Positions 27,501 to 34,989 are shown, numbered from the stretch's first letter. The stretch is DNA of 64,000 bases from Trebouxia sp. TZW2008 (GCA_002118135.1 BDIU01000033.1:124001-188000), one strand, 5' to 3'. Numbers and translations are program-made. Notes: generated by a model not told the origin, from the letters alone.

Positions 27501-30500
27501 AACTCCAACACCTTGTCCAGAGAGGGGTTTGCAGATTCTCTGCAGAGCCTCTAGAGCAAGGCATGATTGGGCTCATTTGAGCTCAGTCATTCAGATCTGA
27601 CAGCAGCATTACCACAGGCACTTGCGGAGCTAAGCGCTCATTCTAAGCAAGCAGGTTCAACGATGCAGCCTGAACAGCCATACAATGTGCACCACAAAGC
27701 AGTTTGCAGCTTCAGCAGAGAGTCAACACGCTTGACTAGGCTAGCAGCAGGCGGCTGGGCAACTTGTAGCAGCAGGTACTGCAGCAGGGACAAGCACCAG
27801 GGCGACGCAAGCAGACTGCATTGATCTGTTTTCGTTGCTGTAATGACCATTGGTACTGTATGCCAGCCAGAGAGTGCATTCTAGGCAGATCACAGCTTCA
27901 GCAAAGCGTCAACACGCTTGACTAGGCTAGCAGCAGGCGGCTGGTCTGCTTGTAGCAGCAGGTACTGCAGCAGGGACAGCAACAGGGCAACGCAAGCAGA
28001 CTGCATTAGTCTGTGTCCGTTGCTGTAATGACCATTGGGACTATATGCCAGCCAGAGAGTGCATTTCAAGGGAGTTCCCACCTTCAGCTAAGCGTCAACA
28101 CGCTTGACTAGGCTAGCAGCAGGCAGCTGGTCCGCTTGTAGCAGCAGGTACTGCAGCAGGGACAGCAACAGGGCAATGCAAGCAGATTGTATTCATCTGT
28201 TTCCGTCGCTGTGATAACCATTGGTACTGTATGCCAGCCAGAGAGAGTGCATTTCAAGGCAGATCGCACCTTCAGCAAAGCATCAACACGCTTGGCAAGG
28301 CTAGCAGCAGGCGGCTGGTCCGCTTGTAGCAGCAGGTACTGCAGCAGGGACAGCAATACGGCAATGCAAGCGGACCGCAGCAACCTGTCCCCATCACTGC
28401 TGTGGTGGTGGTTGGGATTGTCTCCCAGCAAGGCTTGCAGAATCATGCTGCACATAATGGTGCGCTGCTGACTGCTCATGGTGTGGGCTGTCAGCAGCAA
28501 AAGGTCCAACCTACACAGCAAGACCCACTGACTGTTATAAAATTGTCAGATGATGGCTGTTGATTCTAAAAGATAGACTACACAGCAAGATCTGCTCATT
28601 GTTAGAATCATGCTGCACACAATATTGCGCTGATTGGCACTCATGGTGTGCGCTGTCAACATCAGCAGGTCCAGCCTGCATAGCAAAGCTCGTTGCAAGT
28701 AAGTATCACAAAAGGAGTTGCCGATAGCCCAAGGAAGGCACATTTTGAATGCATAGCCAAATTAGGCAACACTGTAGCTCTGATGCAATAGTCAGCATGA
28801 TACAGTGCTGACTATGCATCTGACCTGGATTGGAATGGACAGTATTGCAACACATCATCACAGGTGGTGCACATGGTTGCTGTCAACTCTCGCATCTGAG
28901 CATGTCATGAAGTGCAGTGCTGACTATGCATCTAACCAAGAGCCGGTGAAAGCAGTGTTGCAACATGTCATTGCAGGTTGTGCAGATAGGTGCTCCCATT
29001 TGACGCATCTGAGCATGCACTGAAATGCAGTTTTAACTAGACACCTGACCTGCAGCCATTTGGACAAGACTGCAACAATGGAAGGGGTTGCAGGTAGCGC
29101 AGCTGGATGCTTTTGACTGATACATCTGAGCATGTAGTTAGATGAAGTGTTGGCAAGGCACATGACCTGCAGCCAATATGGACAACACTGCAATACATCA
29201 TTGCAGTTAGTACAGATTGGTGCTGACGATTCACAAATTGAGCATGCTCGACAGTATCGACTAGGCGTCTGACCTGGAGCGGCCAAGCTGCCACAGCACC
29301 TCTTCTTCTCCCACAGATGCGCCTTGCATGGCAAGACCTGAAACCAGATCAGTCCACAGAGCCAGCGACAGTTTGCACTCCTGACCAACCTTTCTGCACC
29401 CTGCATTGTGATGCAGGAGGCACATGGCAGCTAGCTGCATTGCACATCCTAAAGAGCACATGCCCATCCTGCTGCGGCCAGTGCTGCCCTGTTCAGCGCT
29501 AGCAGACGTAGCATCTTGCACAACCTCACGAGTGCTGCTGCTGAGCTCAGTGCTACTAGATGCAGAATCTTGCCCAACTTCATGCGTGCTGCTGTGGCTA
29601 CTGCTATGGTGTTGGGTGCTAGCAGACGCAGCGTCTTGCCCAATCTCATGCGGCATGCTGCTGCTACTGCTGCTGTGCTCAGTGCTAGCAACTCCAGCAT
29701 CTTGGCCCCCTTCGGGCGTCCTGCTACTGCCACTGTTGCTCTGTACACTGCTACTAGATGCAGCATCAAAGTGGGGTCCACGTGTCAAGATGCGCTTGAC
29801 TATCTGGATGCTGATCCAGTCGCTATCTTGACTGTCTGCATTCGCTTGAGCTTGGGTTGCAGAGCCACGCTTTGCTGTAGATGCCTTGACCACAGAATCA
29901 GAAGCCTTCCTGGCCACTTCATACAAGGCGTCAGACAGACCCTGGAGCAAGCTTGCCAGATCCAACTGTTCACTACCGCTGCATGGATTGCTTTGACCAT
30001 CAACTGCTGCTGCAGCTGCGGGGCTCTGAGCAGCAGCTGCTGTTGTTTCTGTGGCGGGTTTGTCCTCTATTGCTGGTTGCTCTGCAATCATATGCACAAA
30101 GATGTCCAGGTGTCGCGGCTGCAGTGCCGCTTGGCATGCATCTCCATGCAGCCAGCGAACCATGCATTGGAGGAACAGTGCAAACACAGGAGGCCAGGGA
30201 CTGCCTAGGTCTGAAGCTGAAGGGGCAGAAACGAGACCGCTCTCCCCAGAGAGACGCTCCTCAAACAGGTGCTGCATGCCTAGTGGGTCATCAATCTCGC
30301 TGCTCAAACTCTGATCAAGCCCCTGCAGCAATTTAGCCCAATTCTCAAATGCGTTGCCAATGACTTACAAAAGCTGTATCTTGCAGCTGACATCAATGCT
30401 AAAAGGGACAAGCTGTGCACATATGGTCAAGACGATGCACTGTACCATTCACCACCAAGGTCAAAGCTTACAGCAAATGCAATGTACAATGCGGCAAGTC

Positions 30501-32240
30501 AGCAAGAAAATTCAGGTAGATTCAAGTGCATTTGCATTACAACATAGGCTTACCGCATCTGATGGAGCAGCCTTGTCTGTGTTTTCTGTGCCCTGAGTAA
30601 GCTGTGCGTCTTGCAAAGCTGTCACAGGCTGAGGGAGACAATTATGACACACTTTGACAGCAATGTCCAGAATGAAGTCCAGTCCCTGCGTGAACTGTGG
30701 ATCGAGGCGGAAATCCATGGAAGCTGTGTTGGGGTTTGTGCCGCGTGAGATTGCTGCTGGCCACACATTGGCTGATTTGATCAGCTGGAATGCCTGAAGC
30801 AACAGGACTGGGTCCATTTGCCCTGATGCTGATTCAGCTACTTCGCGGTCAACCTGGCCTGCAGGTGTGATCGCATCTGGGGTTGACAGCTCCTGTGAGG
30901 GTTCCTGATTGCTTGGCTGCTGTGTCATGTGATGCTGCGATGACCCTTGCAAGGAATGTGCCGTAGATGGTGGTGTTTGCTGGTCTGGGCATGCCGCTAG
31001 CATAAGGGCGCTTGCTATCTCCATTGCAATCCATGCAAACAGTCTGTATCTTCTTGAGGCATATGTGTAGGTACTGATGCGCAACAGATGGTGTGGGATC
31101 TTGCCCGGCTGACTGTCTGCTGACGCTGCATATGTAGCATCTGCATGTCCTGCCTGCAAAAGACTCCTGCATACAACAAGGTCAGCGTCAGGAGCATACA
31201 ACAGGAAGGAAAACATCTGCGTCTGCTGTATGATTGCAGCCTACTCAACTGCCATGAATTGTGAAATGGCACATGCAATGCAAAGTGCATTTCAATACAC
31301 ATGATGCACATATTCATGCTGGCAGCAGTTTGAGCACTAGGCGCATACAACATGGCGTTTGGCTCAAGCTTTCTTTGGGTGAGCATTGCATGAGGCAACC
31401 AGAAAGATTGTCACAAGTGCACAACATGTGTTAAACACAAGTGGTTATCAGTCACTCGTCTCTTTCAACGCATGCTAGGCACTTTGCAAGCTTCAACTGG
31501 ATTGGAACAGCTACGGTAGGCTTCGCCAAAAATGTTGCGCTTGTGAAAGTAAGTCGGGAACTTGATCGAAAGGGTTTTGTCATTGATCACGTAGGCAGCA
31601 ATTACACTTCAGATGGGCATGCCTACCTCTGTGCCTTCCCTACTGACTGGGCAATCTTCTTGAAACTGGTCAACACTGTGTCATCGTGCGGAGGTGGAAT
31701 GTGCTCAACGTCCTTATTCACATCTTCATCTGTGAGCTGCAATCCATGCGTGAAACCATCAGCTATGGCAAGCAACTGCCCTAGCAATACCCATCTGTCC
31801 GTGTCGGTGTGCTCAGCACTGCCTTCATGCTCAGCTGCTGCCTCATTGGCAAAACTGAATGGTGAGGTGCCGTCAGCGATATCTCCGCAGATTTTGAGCA
31901 GTTTCTGCCAAACACCGTATTGTGTGTGAGCTTGCTGCAGGATCTGTTTCCTCCAGCTGGGGGCCCCAGGGGGATGACCCCTGGCAGCCCCCCCAGGTGG
32001 GTCTGTACTCCCAGGCTGCTGTGTATTTTGCTGTGCTGATGCTGGTCTGGGAAAGTCAGCTAGCAAGGCATGCAGGCTGCTGCTTGGCTCAGGTGCTTCA
32101 GGTTCTGGCTGTGCTGTTTGGCCAGCTGGGTCTGCTGTGTTATTGGGGAGATCCTCTGTAGCTGAGACAACAGCTGCCTGAAGCAAGTCCAAGGCTGCCT
32201 CCCTACAGCACACAATGACAGTCACTTTACAGAGATGAAA

Positions 32241-32286
<46 letters not shown>

Positions 32287-33273
32287 GGTTCATAGAGAGC
32301 TTGTCTATCCTTGTAGTCGGCAAACTGTGATGTTCAGTATGGCAGCTTGTGATGTTTGCCATGGCGGCACAGACCCAGCAGCAAAACAAATCTAACATAA
32401 AAGAATTCATTCAGGCATACAACTGCTGGCAGTCTAGGTCACTGGACATTACCTCCCATGTCTTTTGAGTCCTAGAGACCATGCTCATCCTTGTTGTTGG
32501 CAAACTGCGATGTCTGATTTGGCACCGCAGACGCAATTGCAAAACAGAGCTGACATCAATTCATTTGCAAGGCGTACAGTTCTTTGCAATCTACATGACA
32601 AGACAAAGTCTGCATCTCCATCTCTTTTTGCACAGAGAGGACATGTTTCTCCTTACATTTGGCAAGATTTGGTGTGCAGTATGGCATTGCAGACCCAGCT
32701 GCAGAACAGGGTCAACATCAATGCACGCGCTGAGTCTAACAACTAGCTGCCTTTTACATCACAAGCATACAGAACCAGAGCAAAACAGAGACACCCACCT
32801 GGTGTCATCTGAGGGGAAATTGTCCAAAGATGCGCAGTCCAATTGGTCTAACGAGCATGTAATGCCCCTGACACACACCGTTTGCAAGCTCCCTGCCAAG
32901 AAACACGAAAGCGTTGCCTGTTTGGCCAGCAAAACAATCCAAATCTCAGACAGTCAGCGAAGTAGCTTCAGGGGTATGGGCCAGATGGAGTGAAGGAGCT
33001 CTCTACACTGTGCTTTTGACTTACCGTCTACCGTTGTGTCGGTTATCTCTTCAAAATGATGCAGGTTCTTGAAATACGCTGTGGCAGCTCGCAGAAGCGC
33101 GCCTATACGCGCTGCTCCCTGCGCTGCTTGCGGACCTGCAGCACACAGGAAGACTCGTCATCTGCTGCTTTGCAGAGGGGCAAACAAGTATGTCATCTAC
33201 TCATGCCTGCACCGGTAGCGGTGGTGGCTTCGAGCAGCCTGTCCGCCTCCGCCAGCGTAGCTTCCAGCGACAT
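1..33273 (-). CDS. UBR4: UBR4/BIG-type giant E3 ubiquitin ligase, N-terminal part (gene runs off the left edge)
   Basis: This is a large multi-exon gene read right to left. UBR4 (BIG/DOC1/TIR3 in plants) is a protein of about 5000 residues that recognises N-degrons through a UBR zinc finger; in plants it is tied to auxin transport and membrane traffic. The identification rests on ordered matches to the family: 'CTFSGNGDDFIDQHW' followed by the UBR box (18869-18063), 'CPACKCLG' closing it (17375), 'FDPVAGGHLAVAGL' (about 13400), 'IAWLPGSDTCLAV' (about 12530), 'FPFDFFEKTRCISGEV' (about 8350), and 'SEIKLGGRVYPL' with 'LDGLEVYARPKAD' (6.6-5.4 kb). The proposed start is ATG 33273-33271; exon 1 (33213-33273) joins exon 2 (33025-33135) in phase. 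The better-supported coding segments are about 32206-31630, 31190-30630, 30335-29295, 28515-28285, 26815-25780, 25150-24612, 24175-23960, 22935-21990, 21025-20563, 20190-19960, 19051-18869, 18200-18063, 17375-17191, 15880-15773, 14990-14871, 14065-13907, 13530-13374, 12592-12435, 11436-10567, 9640-9370, 8546-8307, 7985-7946, 6598-6442, 4640-4110, 3690-3438, 1700-1400 and 990-400. The right exon chain between these anchors is not fully resolved. The C-terminal half is outside the window. Confidence 0.9.
2875..3590 (-). repeat. Four 188-bp tandem copies of a complete, still open exon (UBR4)
   Basis: The donor-side motif CACCTTCAAG recurs at 2875, 3063, 3251 and 3439, exactly 188 bp apart. The units are nearly identical. 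Each contains an AG acceptor, an open frame reading 'ALPWVLHSLQARTGNPQFPA' then 'RLVQWLVQSCVAVVAGYAQA', and a donor GAAG|GTGAGC; the 5'-most exon (3690-3438) is a longer version of the same. Any one copy, or several in series, could be spliced. High identity implies recent duplication. Confidence 0.9.
4770..5310. repeat. Tandem exon-edge repeats in a UBR4 intron
   Basis: The motif GTCAGCAGGCCCTGACTG recurs at about 4795, 4965, 5093 and 5262 with spacing of 130-170 bp. Units share 'CAGCTCACCTATCAAGTACTGATGCAGGC'-like sequence (quoted in part: CACCTATCAAGTACTGATG). They lie between the exon ending near 5320 and that starting near 4640 and carry stops in all but short frames. Confidence 0.75.
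5440..6150. repeat. About six tandem copies of the 'GVANNAASLARLDGL' exon edge (UBR4)
   Basis: CATTGTTTGCCACTCCAACC recurs roughly every 105-110 bp from 5488 to 6140. On the minus strand each unit encodes a variant of 'GVANNAASLARLDGL'. The copies at about 5510-5320 and 6150-6000 continue into the conserved 'EVYARPKAD' sequence, while the middle ones break off. Two near-intact alternatives flank decayed ones. Confidence 0.85.
6442..6598 (-). other. UBR4: UBR4 exon, 'IKL..WY/WH' segment
   Basis: It encodes 'GRYSPSEIKLGGRVYPLPTP' and 'KRWHALYMTPAEALAAAPD', ending CAG|GTCTGT. This matches the family order '..vIKL..g..RWYDiPFTvaEaLlad', and the next conserved element ('SLAHLDGLEVYARPKAD', about 6150-6070, near-copy at 5510-5440) follows as expected. 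Confidence 0.65.
6740..7950. repeat. Array of about eight to nine decaying copies of a 3' exon edge (UBR4)
   Basis: The intact source is 7985-7946, minus strand: 'APSASSMRINIRPNDSSLVV' followed by a GTGAGT donor, matching the 'PDIVMVG' strand of BIG. Copies with the same core (GAGGAGTTATTGA, CAACAACTCCGCAATGG and similar on the plus strand) follow at about 7730, 7570, 7450, 7340, 7170, 7000, 6910 and 6760, increasingly diverged, several keeping the donor. Confidence 0.85.
8307..8546 (-). other. UBR4: UBR4 exon carrying the conserved DFFE segment
   Basis: The exon starts after CTGCAG and ends before GTACAG. It encodes a Ser/Gly/Ala-rich linker and then 'NPVIQFPFDFFEKTRCISGE' and 'VRLSGDLSQA'. 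The FP-DFFE-[KN]..CI...V[KR].[GS]GD pattern is highly conserved in BIG/UBR4 and is one of the firmest anchors for this gene. Confidence 0.75.
9064..9091. repeat. Short interstitial CCCTAAA motifs
   Basis: AAACCCTAAAATTCTAAACC and a following CTAAC include two CCCTAA(A) units, the complement of the TTTAGGG plant/green-algal telomere repeat. Too short to call a telomere relic. A similar pair lies at 34867-34880. Confidence 0.4.
10040..10620. repeat. Four tandem copies of the 'MQHQFYMVQ' exon edge (UBR4)
   Basis: Units of about 150-165 bp carry GTTGCATGGCAGCATGTCT and ACCTGTATCATGT. On the minus strand each encodes a variant of 'AAMQHQFHMIQ' followed by a GT donor, copying the end of the exon at 10567. 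Later copies sit at about 10390, 10235 and 10085. Confidence 0.85.
10567..11436 (-). other. UBR4: UBR4 propeller-region exon with a second acidic insertion
   Basis: The exon runs from acceptor GTGCAG at 11436 ('DNCQVIQHRLLILTREANLW') to 'DAAMQHQFYMVQ' before GTGAGG at 10567, about 290 codons. 'LLILTREANLWTAVL' and 'GKHMCYCPAATMYIASLGN' align with the beta-strand pattern of BIG after its 'NKFVKIYDL' motif. A Glu/Asp-rich tract (about 10805-10960) interrupts it and is unlikely to be part of the propeller core. The 3' edge of this exon is the unit repeated at 10040-10620. Confidence 0.65.
11720..12470. repeat. Five tandem copies of the 'VYDLTSSAQYPAVAVVLP' exon edge (UBR4)
   Basis: The intact exon is 12592-12435. 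Copies at about 12320, 12150, 11980 and 11830 read on the minus strand as 'VYDIATAAQHPTVLVVLPST' and variants, with 'CACAGTGCACAGCCACAGCA' on the plus strand between them. Spacing is about 145-165 bp. Confidence 0.88.
13052..13112. repeat. (GATT)n microsatellite
   Basis: About 15 uninterrupted GATT units in a UBR4 intron, 3' of GGTCCCAAGGACAGGAAATG. Confidence 0.98.
13905..14340. repeat. Partial tandem copies of the 'GRDSQEALEAHMVSQC' exon (UBR4)
   Basis: The exon at 14065-13907 ('LLAVVRARQLTIVDLAAAAT' then a GTAAGC donor) is preceded by a copy at about 14205-14125 ('CTGTCTCTGCCCTGTATAAC' side) sharing more than 60 bp, and by a shorter fragment at about 14320-14270. Copies are on the acceptor side. 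Confidence 0.7.
14640..15380. repeat. Two neighbouring arrays copying the 'FKLAAEPRGVP' exon and its upstream intron
   Basis: 'HFKGSFKLAAEPRGVPRSAA' (about 14960-14871) and 'HFKGGFKLAAEPRGVPCSAA' (about 14755-14660) are two exon copies. From 15010 to 15380 a unit of about 115 bp (TTGGCCTGCACA, AGTGAGCAGG, CTCATGTGCTGCTGCATTCC) repeats four times. Confidence 0.8.
15773..15880 (-). other. UBR4: UBR4 exon with a GC donor
   Basis: The exon encodes 'AAIQSAVTNITSICSAITSK' and then 'LIAEAENYDLGTINSQ' after acceptor ATTATCAG. It ends CACAG|GCAAGT, a textbook GC-type 5' splice site; there is no GT nearby. The Leu/Ile-rich helical sequence resembles the segment following the UBR finger in BIG. Confidence 0.6.
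16390..16870. repeat. About 65-80 bp tandem repeats, split by a MITE
   Basis: GAACAGCTCCTCTGTGTCAT and CAGCATCAGCATCACTGAAA-like sequences recur at about 16403, 16468 and 16540, then again after the inserted MITE at about 16768 and 16833. The order shows the array existed before the transposon landed. Confidence 0.75.
16575..16750. mobile_element. pogo/Tigger-like MITE, copy 1
   Basis: The element runs CAGTACATTAAACTCTCTTT... to ...GTTACAAAGATTACTG and is flanked by TA on both sides (16573-16574 and 16751-16752). It shares AATGTAAGGACA-type direct repeats and CACTGCATTCTGACT with the copy at 18511. Non-coding, about 176 bp. The ends resemble the CAGTnnnnCTC termini of pogo/Tigger elements (Tc1/mariner superfamily, TA target). 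Mobilised in trans if at all. Confidence 0.75.
17190..17830. repeat. Tandem copies of the exon closing the UBR box
   Basis: GGACACCTGAGACATAGCAC occurs at 17371 and 17506, with variants at 17632 and 17809. Each unit (about 135-175 bp) copies the acceptor and 'CPACKCLGPVQPPQAPSTNT' to 'PAEDFP'. The copy at 17375-17191 runs on into the full exon; the upstream ones end or lose the frame. Confidence 0.85.
17930..18430. repeat. Partial copies of the UBR-box exon around the real one
   Basis: The 'HSRFFCDCGAGVP' end of exon 18200-18063 is copied at about 17995-17945 ('HSRVFCDCGAGV', donor side). The start of the exon (CAGAAGTACCTGCACC) has a counterpart at about 18355 (CAGAAGCACCTGCACC), and the intervening GCGCTGCAGCAGC at 18310 matches 18150. 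Confidence 0.75.
18511..18685. mobile_element. pogo/Tigger-like MITE, copy 2
   Basis: CAGTAATCTCTCAATACAAG... to ...GTCAAGAGATCACTG, with imperfect terminal inverted repeats (CAGTnATCTCT / AGAGATCACTG) and TA duplications at 18509-18510 and 18686-18687. 175 bp, non-coding, in the UBR4 intron between exons 18869 and 18200. Same family as the element at 16575. Confidence 0.85.
18870..19630. repeat. Tandem copies of the Arg-Gly exon preceding the UBR finger
   Basis: The functional exon is 19051-18869. Upstream copies at about 19230-19090, 19440-19300 and 19615-19480 share GCATTGCCTGAG, TGCACCCCTGCC and TACCTGCATGCA (plus strand), spacing about 170-190 bp. In the copy at 19615 the RG frame meets TGA near its start, so it is a dead exon. 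Confidence 0.82.
19400..19411. repeat. Poly(C) tract
   Basis: Twelve consecutive C in a decayed RG-exon copy; prone to slippage. Confidence 0.95.
19680..20340. repeat. Copies of both edges of the 'EPHTITLVPSASNDEDVTEV' exon (UBR4)
   Basis: The intact exon is about 20190-19960 ('HTITLVPSASNDEDVTEVLH' to 'MEDLVDLAHEAALAR', then GTATTG). Its 5' edge is copied at about 20340-20270, and its 3' edge at about 19880-19810 and 19705-19670 ('MEDLVDLA'). Confidence 0.8.
20563..21025 (-). other. UBR4: UBR4 acidic (Asp/Glu-rich) exon upstream of the UBR box
   Basis: The exon opens after GCTGCAG ('GAQLVAQLLPLLRFLQATVY') and ends 'MDEDEEDGDEVQ' before GTATGT. An Ala-rich stretch is followed by about 50 residues that are almost all Asp and Glu (20575-20715). 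Plant BIG also carries an acidic stretch shortly before its UBR finger, so position and composition agree with the family. Confidence 0.7.
20990..21340. repeat. About 110-bp tandem repeats at the acceptor of the acidic exon
   Basis: AGCTGAGCTACAAGCTGAG (21003), ACAAACTGAGCACCCTACAG (21109) and AGCTGAGCCACAAGCTGAGC (21264) mark units that copy the last part of the intron and the first codons of exon 21025-20563. Confidence 0.75.
21508..21577. repeat. Imperfect (CTG)n tract
   Basis: Seventy bases of CTG with two CCG interruptions, probably in an intron between UBR4 exons at 21990 and 21025. Long poly-Gln, poly-Ser and poly-Ala frames over it are consequences of the repeat. Confidence 0.97.
21990..22935 (-). 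other. UBR4: UBR4 long exon with four acidic 23-residue repeats
   Basis: This segment starts near 'NATGVQSSATKALLDSEVD' and ends with 'FDKFGDGMRDLLHFPK' at a donor. Residues encoded at about 22390-22660 form four imperfect repeats: 'QQEEPGASHEQVPNAPATER', 'QQEGSELSHEHVLDPSAAES', 'QQEGSQVSREQGAIPSAAER' and 'QHEGAQVPHEQGAVASAA'. They are acidic/Gln-rich and probably disordered. The acceptor edge of this exon is the sequence copied in the 100-bp array at 22940-23430. Confidence 0.65.
22936..23430. repeat. Five 100-bp tandem copies of an acceptor edge (UBR4)
   Basis: AGTCTGAGTCAAGC or a variant starts at about 22970, 23071, 23171, 23271 and 23371, a regular 100-bp step. Units copy the beginning of exon 22935-21990 ('NATGVQSSATKALLDSE'). 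Units 1 and 4 share the variant GTTGCATTGATGACATTGAC, so blocks larger than one unit were also duplicated. Confidence 0.92.
23592..23613. repeat. Poly(G) tract
   Basis: Two G runs (11 and 9) separated by one A, in a UBR4 intron. Confidence 0.95.
24170..24470. repeat. About 90-bp tandem repeats (UBR4 intron)
   Basis: GGTTGTGCCAAGACAGAGGT at 24219 and 24309 and CATGCAATCTGACCATTATT at 24247 and 24427 mark three units next to the exon 24175-23960. Confidence 0.85.
25220..25530. repeat. About 110-bp repeats upstream of the 'LEAIEPGLGSSFKSLS' exon
   Basis: GGCAAGGCCTTGCACAGAC, CTTGCAAGGCCTTAGATAGAC, and GCAGCATCATAAGAAGGCAG / GCAGCATCATCAGCAAGCAG recur; two to three diverged units on the acceptor side. 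Confidence 0.65.
25780..26815 (-). other. UBR4: UBR4 long exon with a Thr-Ala dipeptide tract
   Basis: This is an open segment from about 'CRDVKTLANKLAMLFPLAF' to 'EQHLAAAGLQKQFLAAKQ'. It contains an alternating Thr-Ala tract (about 26420-26525) encoded by a degenerate GGTGGC/GCAGTG hexamer repeat on the plus strand. Outside the tract the sequence is Leu-rich and helical ('LLLSLAYLDLALMQAHGM'), as expected for the alpha-helical N-terminal half of UBR4/BIG. Exon borders were not fixed. Confidence 0.6.
27690..28380. repeat. Four 185-190 bp tandem copies of the 'LLQYLLLQADQPPAASLAKR' exon (UBR4)
   Basis: CTAGCAGCAGGCGGCTGG or a variant begins at 27741, 27926, 28111 and 28301. The minus strand of each unit reads a form of 'LLSLLQYLLLQADQPPAASL'. 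The upstream copy belongs to the full exon (about 28515-28285); the others keep much of the frame but lack the 5' half, so they are exon fragments in the following intron. Confidence 0.9.
28800..29285. repeat. About 115-bp tandem repeats after the long Ser-rich exon
   Basis: GACTATGCATCTGACCTGGA (28808), GACTATGCATCTAACC (28920), ACTAGACACCTGACCTGCAG (29034) and GACTAGGCGTCTGACCTGGA (29259) mark the donor-side units. Confidence 0.82.
29295..30335 (-). other. UBR4: UBR4 long exon with Ser/His-rich internal repeats
   Basis: This is an open segment of about 345 codons, 'LQGLDQSLSSEIDDPLG' to 'GEEEVLWQLGRS', ending at a GTCAGA donor. The middle (about 29500-29800) holds four imperfect units of about 20 residues built on a Ser-rich run followed by an acidic/Gln 'GQDA.SAST'-type core: 'GGQDAGVASTEH', 'IGQDAASASTQH', 'VGQDSASSSTE', 'VVQDATSASAEQ'. 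The flanks look like ordinary helical repeat protein. The repeats are probably a disordered insertion specific to this lineage. Confidence 0.65.
32242..32285. repeat. (CA)n microsatellite
   Basis: About 22 uninterrupted CA units in a UBR4 intron, just upstream (on the minus strand) of the exon at 32206. Confidence 0.98.
32290..32800. repeat. About 165-bp repeats in a UBR4 intron
   Basis: Units share CTTGTTGTTGGCAAACTGCG / CTTGTAGTCGGCAAACTGTG, 'GGCA..GCAGACCCAGC' and 'AACATCAAT' blocks at about 32310, 32490 and 32645. Diverged; three copies. Confidence 0.7.
33025..33273 (-). other. UBR4: UBR4 coding exons 1 and 2 (start of the protein)
   Basis: Exon 1 (33273-33213) encodes 'MSLEATLAEADRLLEATTAT' and ends at ACCG|GTGCAG. 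Exon 2 (33135-33025) begins after CTGCAG and encodes 'GPQAAQGAARIGALLRAATA' followed by 'YFKNLHHFEEITD', ending at GACG|GTAAGT. The phases agree (1/1). The start was chosen because it is the only ATG in that frame after an upstream in-frame AG; a longer N-terminus from an earlier exon is possible. Confidence 0.6.
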
Positions 33274-34989
33274 GTGCACGCCGCGATCCTGAACGCACAA
33301 CAGCTGCAGGTAAACGCTGACCAGCACGTACAGAAATAAGGCCGTGCACGCTGACCATCAGCTGCCAACATGCTTCACAAGACAGCATACGTATTGCAAA
33401 GACTTGAGCTGTCGAGCGCAAGCAGAAGCGACATCGAGTACCTGATCACTCGGGCCCAGACTACTTTAGGTCAAACTCGTCTGCGGGAACCCTCAGCAAC
33501 GTCGAGCCTGCAAAATGTTTTGCGCAGCTTTGCAGGGCTGGACCGCACCGCATTGCACGGCGTCCATCATCTGCAATACGCAGCTTCGCTGATCGCTGGG
33601 TGTTGCCTACTTTCAGGACGTTTGAAGGGCGCTTTGTCAGGGCACTTTGAGGCACTCGACTGCATGCCATGGAGCATTTGCATGCAATCGAGAGATCATT
33701 GCTGGGTGGCGCATATGCTATACCGCATACCGCGTCAATCAAATTGCAGGCTGTCAGAAGCTGGTCTGCATGATGATCAAGCGCTCAAACCTTGCAGAAG
33801 CGTCATGTGGCAATCGAGGCTCCACAGCTGAAAAGGACAAGTCTGCCTTGGTCAACGATAATATATACATTCATTACAGAAATTGTTCAGATGTCGTGGT
33901 GTACCGACGGTTCCAATCCTAACATGTCTGTGCATGATCATAGTCAAAGGAGCTGCTGCAAATCGGGAACAGCTGTAAGCTGAGCGATGGCGTGAGCACT
34001 TGATTCCAATTCGTCAGATTCTAACAGGTTTTGTGACTCAGACCAGCAATGTGACAATGAAATGAAGAGTCAGCAAGGGCATTTTGCCTAATCACAAGGG
34101 TCAGTAGACTGAACAGCTTTGAGTGCTTCATTGCTCAAGTCAGCAGCGTCATTGTGCAACTAATCAGACAAAGTCAGCTGAGTATGTACAGAGGCAACGC
34201 ACAACTACTTGAGCATGTGCGGGAGTCATGGTCAATTGAAGTCCTGATAGACTTTGGCGTCAGCTGGGAGCGTCTCATTGTCAATATCCCACCATTGCTC
34301 TTCCTCAATCTGCATCATCAGACACAAACTGGAGACATGGTAATATGCTATTCACACCTACTGTGACTTCCCTATATTTGCAAGCTGTGTAATGCAATTC
34401 ACTGTGCCGGTGTCAAAAGCCATAAATGCGGAAAGCAAATAATATGTGGCATGTTCAATGTTTCAGAAACATTTGCAGAAGCTGTTCAAACTTGCAGACT
34501 CTTGCTGCATAATTTTTGCATACACAGAGCCGTTTCTGCATTTGTTTGCTGTTGAAGAGCAATGATGAGAGGCCACGGTCTATCTGAGACCTCTCAAACA
34601 TGCCTAACGGCAAAGACTGTTCTTTTCTGTTCCTGTTTTGAACAGAGCAGTTTGTATGCTGTGACCGGAGCAACAGACTTGCCTCTTGAGAGCGCGAGCT
34701 CTGCATGAAACGCTTCCATTGCTTCTGTGTGTCCTGATCCCATGCCTCGAAGTCTCTATCTGAGGACAGTGCATCTGCATTTGTTGTGCCGGTTGATGGC
34801 ATGCTTGTGCTCTGCACAACCAGCAGCACAGCATTCTGTAGATTTTGGGCTAAATTCAAGCCAGACCCTAAAACCCTAAACCATAAATATGCAGAAATCA
34901 AGCGCATGCAGCAGCAGTTCTCATGTAGCAGACTGTACTTCAGTCAGCTCCATTCACTGAATTGACAGGCCTAAACCGTCACTCATGCA
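33274..34989. other. Upstream region of UBR4; no convincing gene
   Basis: This stretch holds the UBR4 promoter/5' leader on its left. A plus-strand ATG frame at 33370-33831 (153 codons, 'MLHKTAYVLQRLELSSASRS') starts 97 bp from the UBR4 ATG in the opposite direction; I find no family for it and cannot exclude a non-coding leader. A minus-strand frame at about 34815-34640 ('SDRDFEAWDQDTQKQWKRFM') looks codon-like and could be a 3' exon of the membrane-protein gene to the right, but no phase-consistent junction was found. Confidence 0.4.

Noticed and set aside
33370..33831. Divergent 153-codon plus-strand frame next to the UBR4 start
   Set aside because: ATG-initiated and fairly long, but no recognisable family, no splice partner and possible overlap with the UBR4 leader; kept only as a note.
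34640..34907. Minus-strand frame 'DFEAWDQDTQKQWKRFMQSS' as an exon of the membrane-protein gene
   Set aside because: Codon-like, but no acceptor gives the phase needed after exon 35476-35348; left unassigned.
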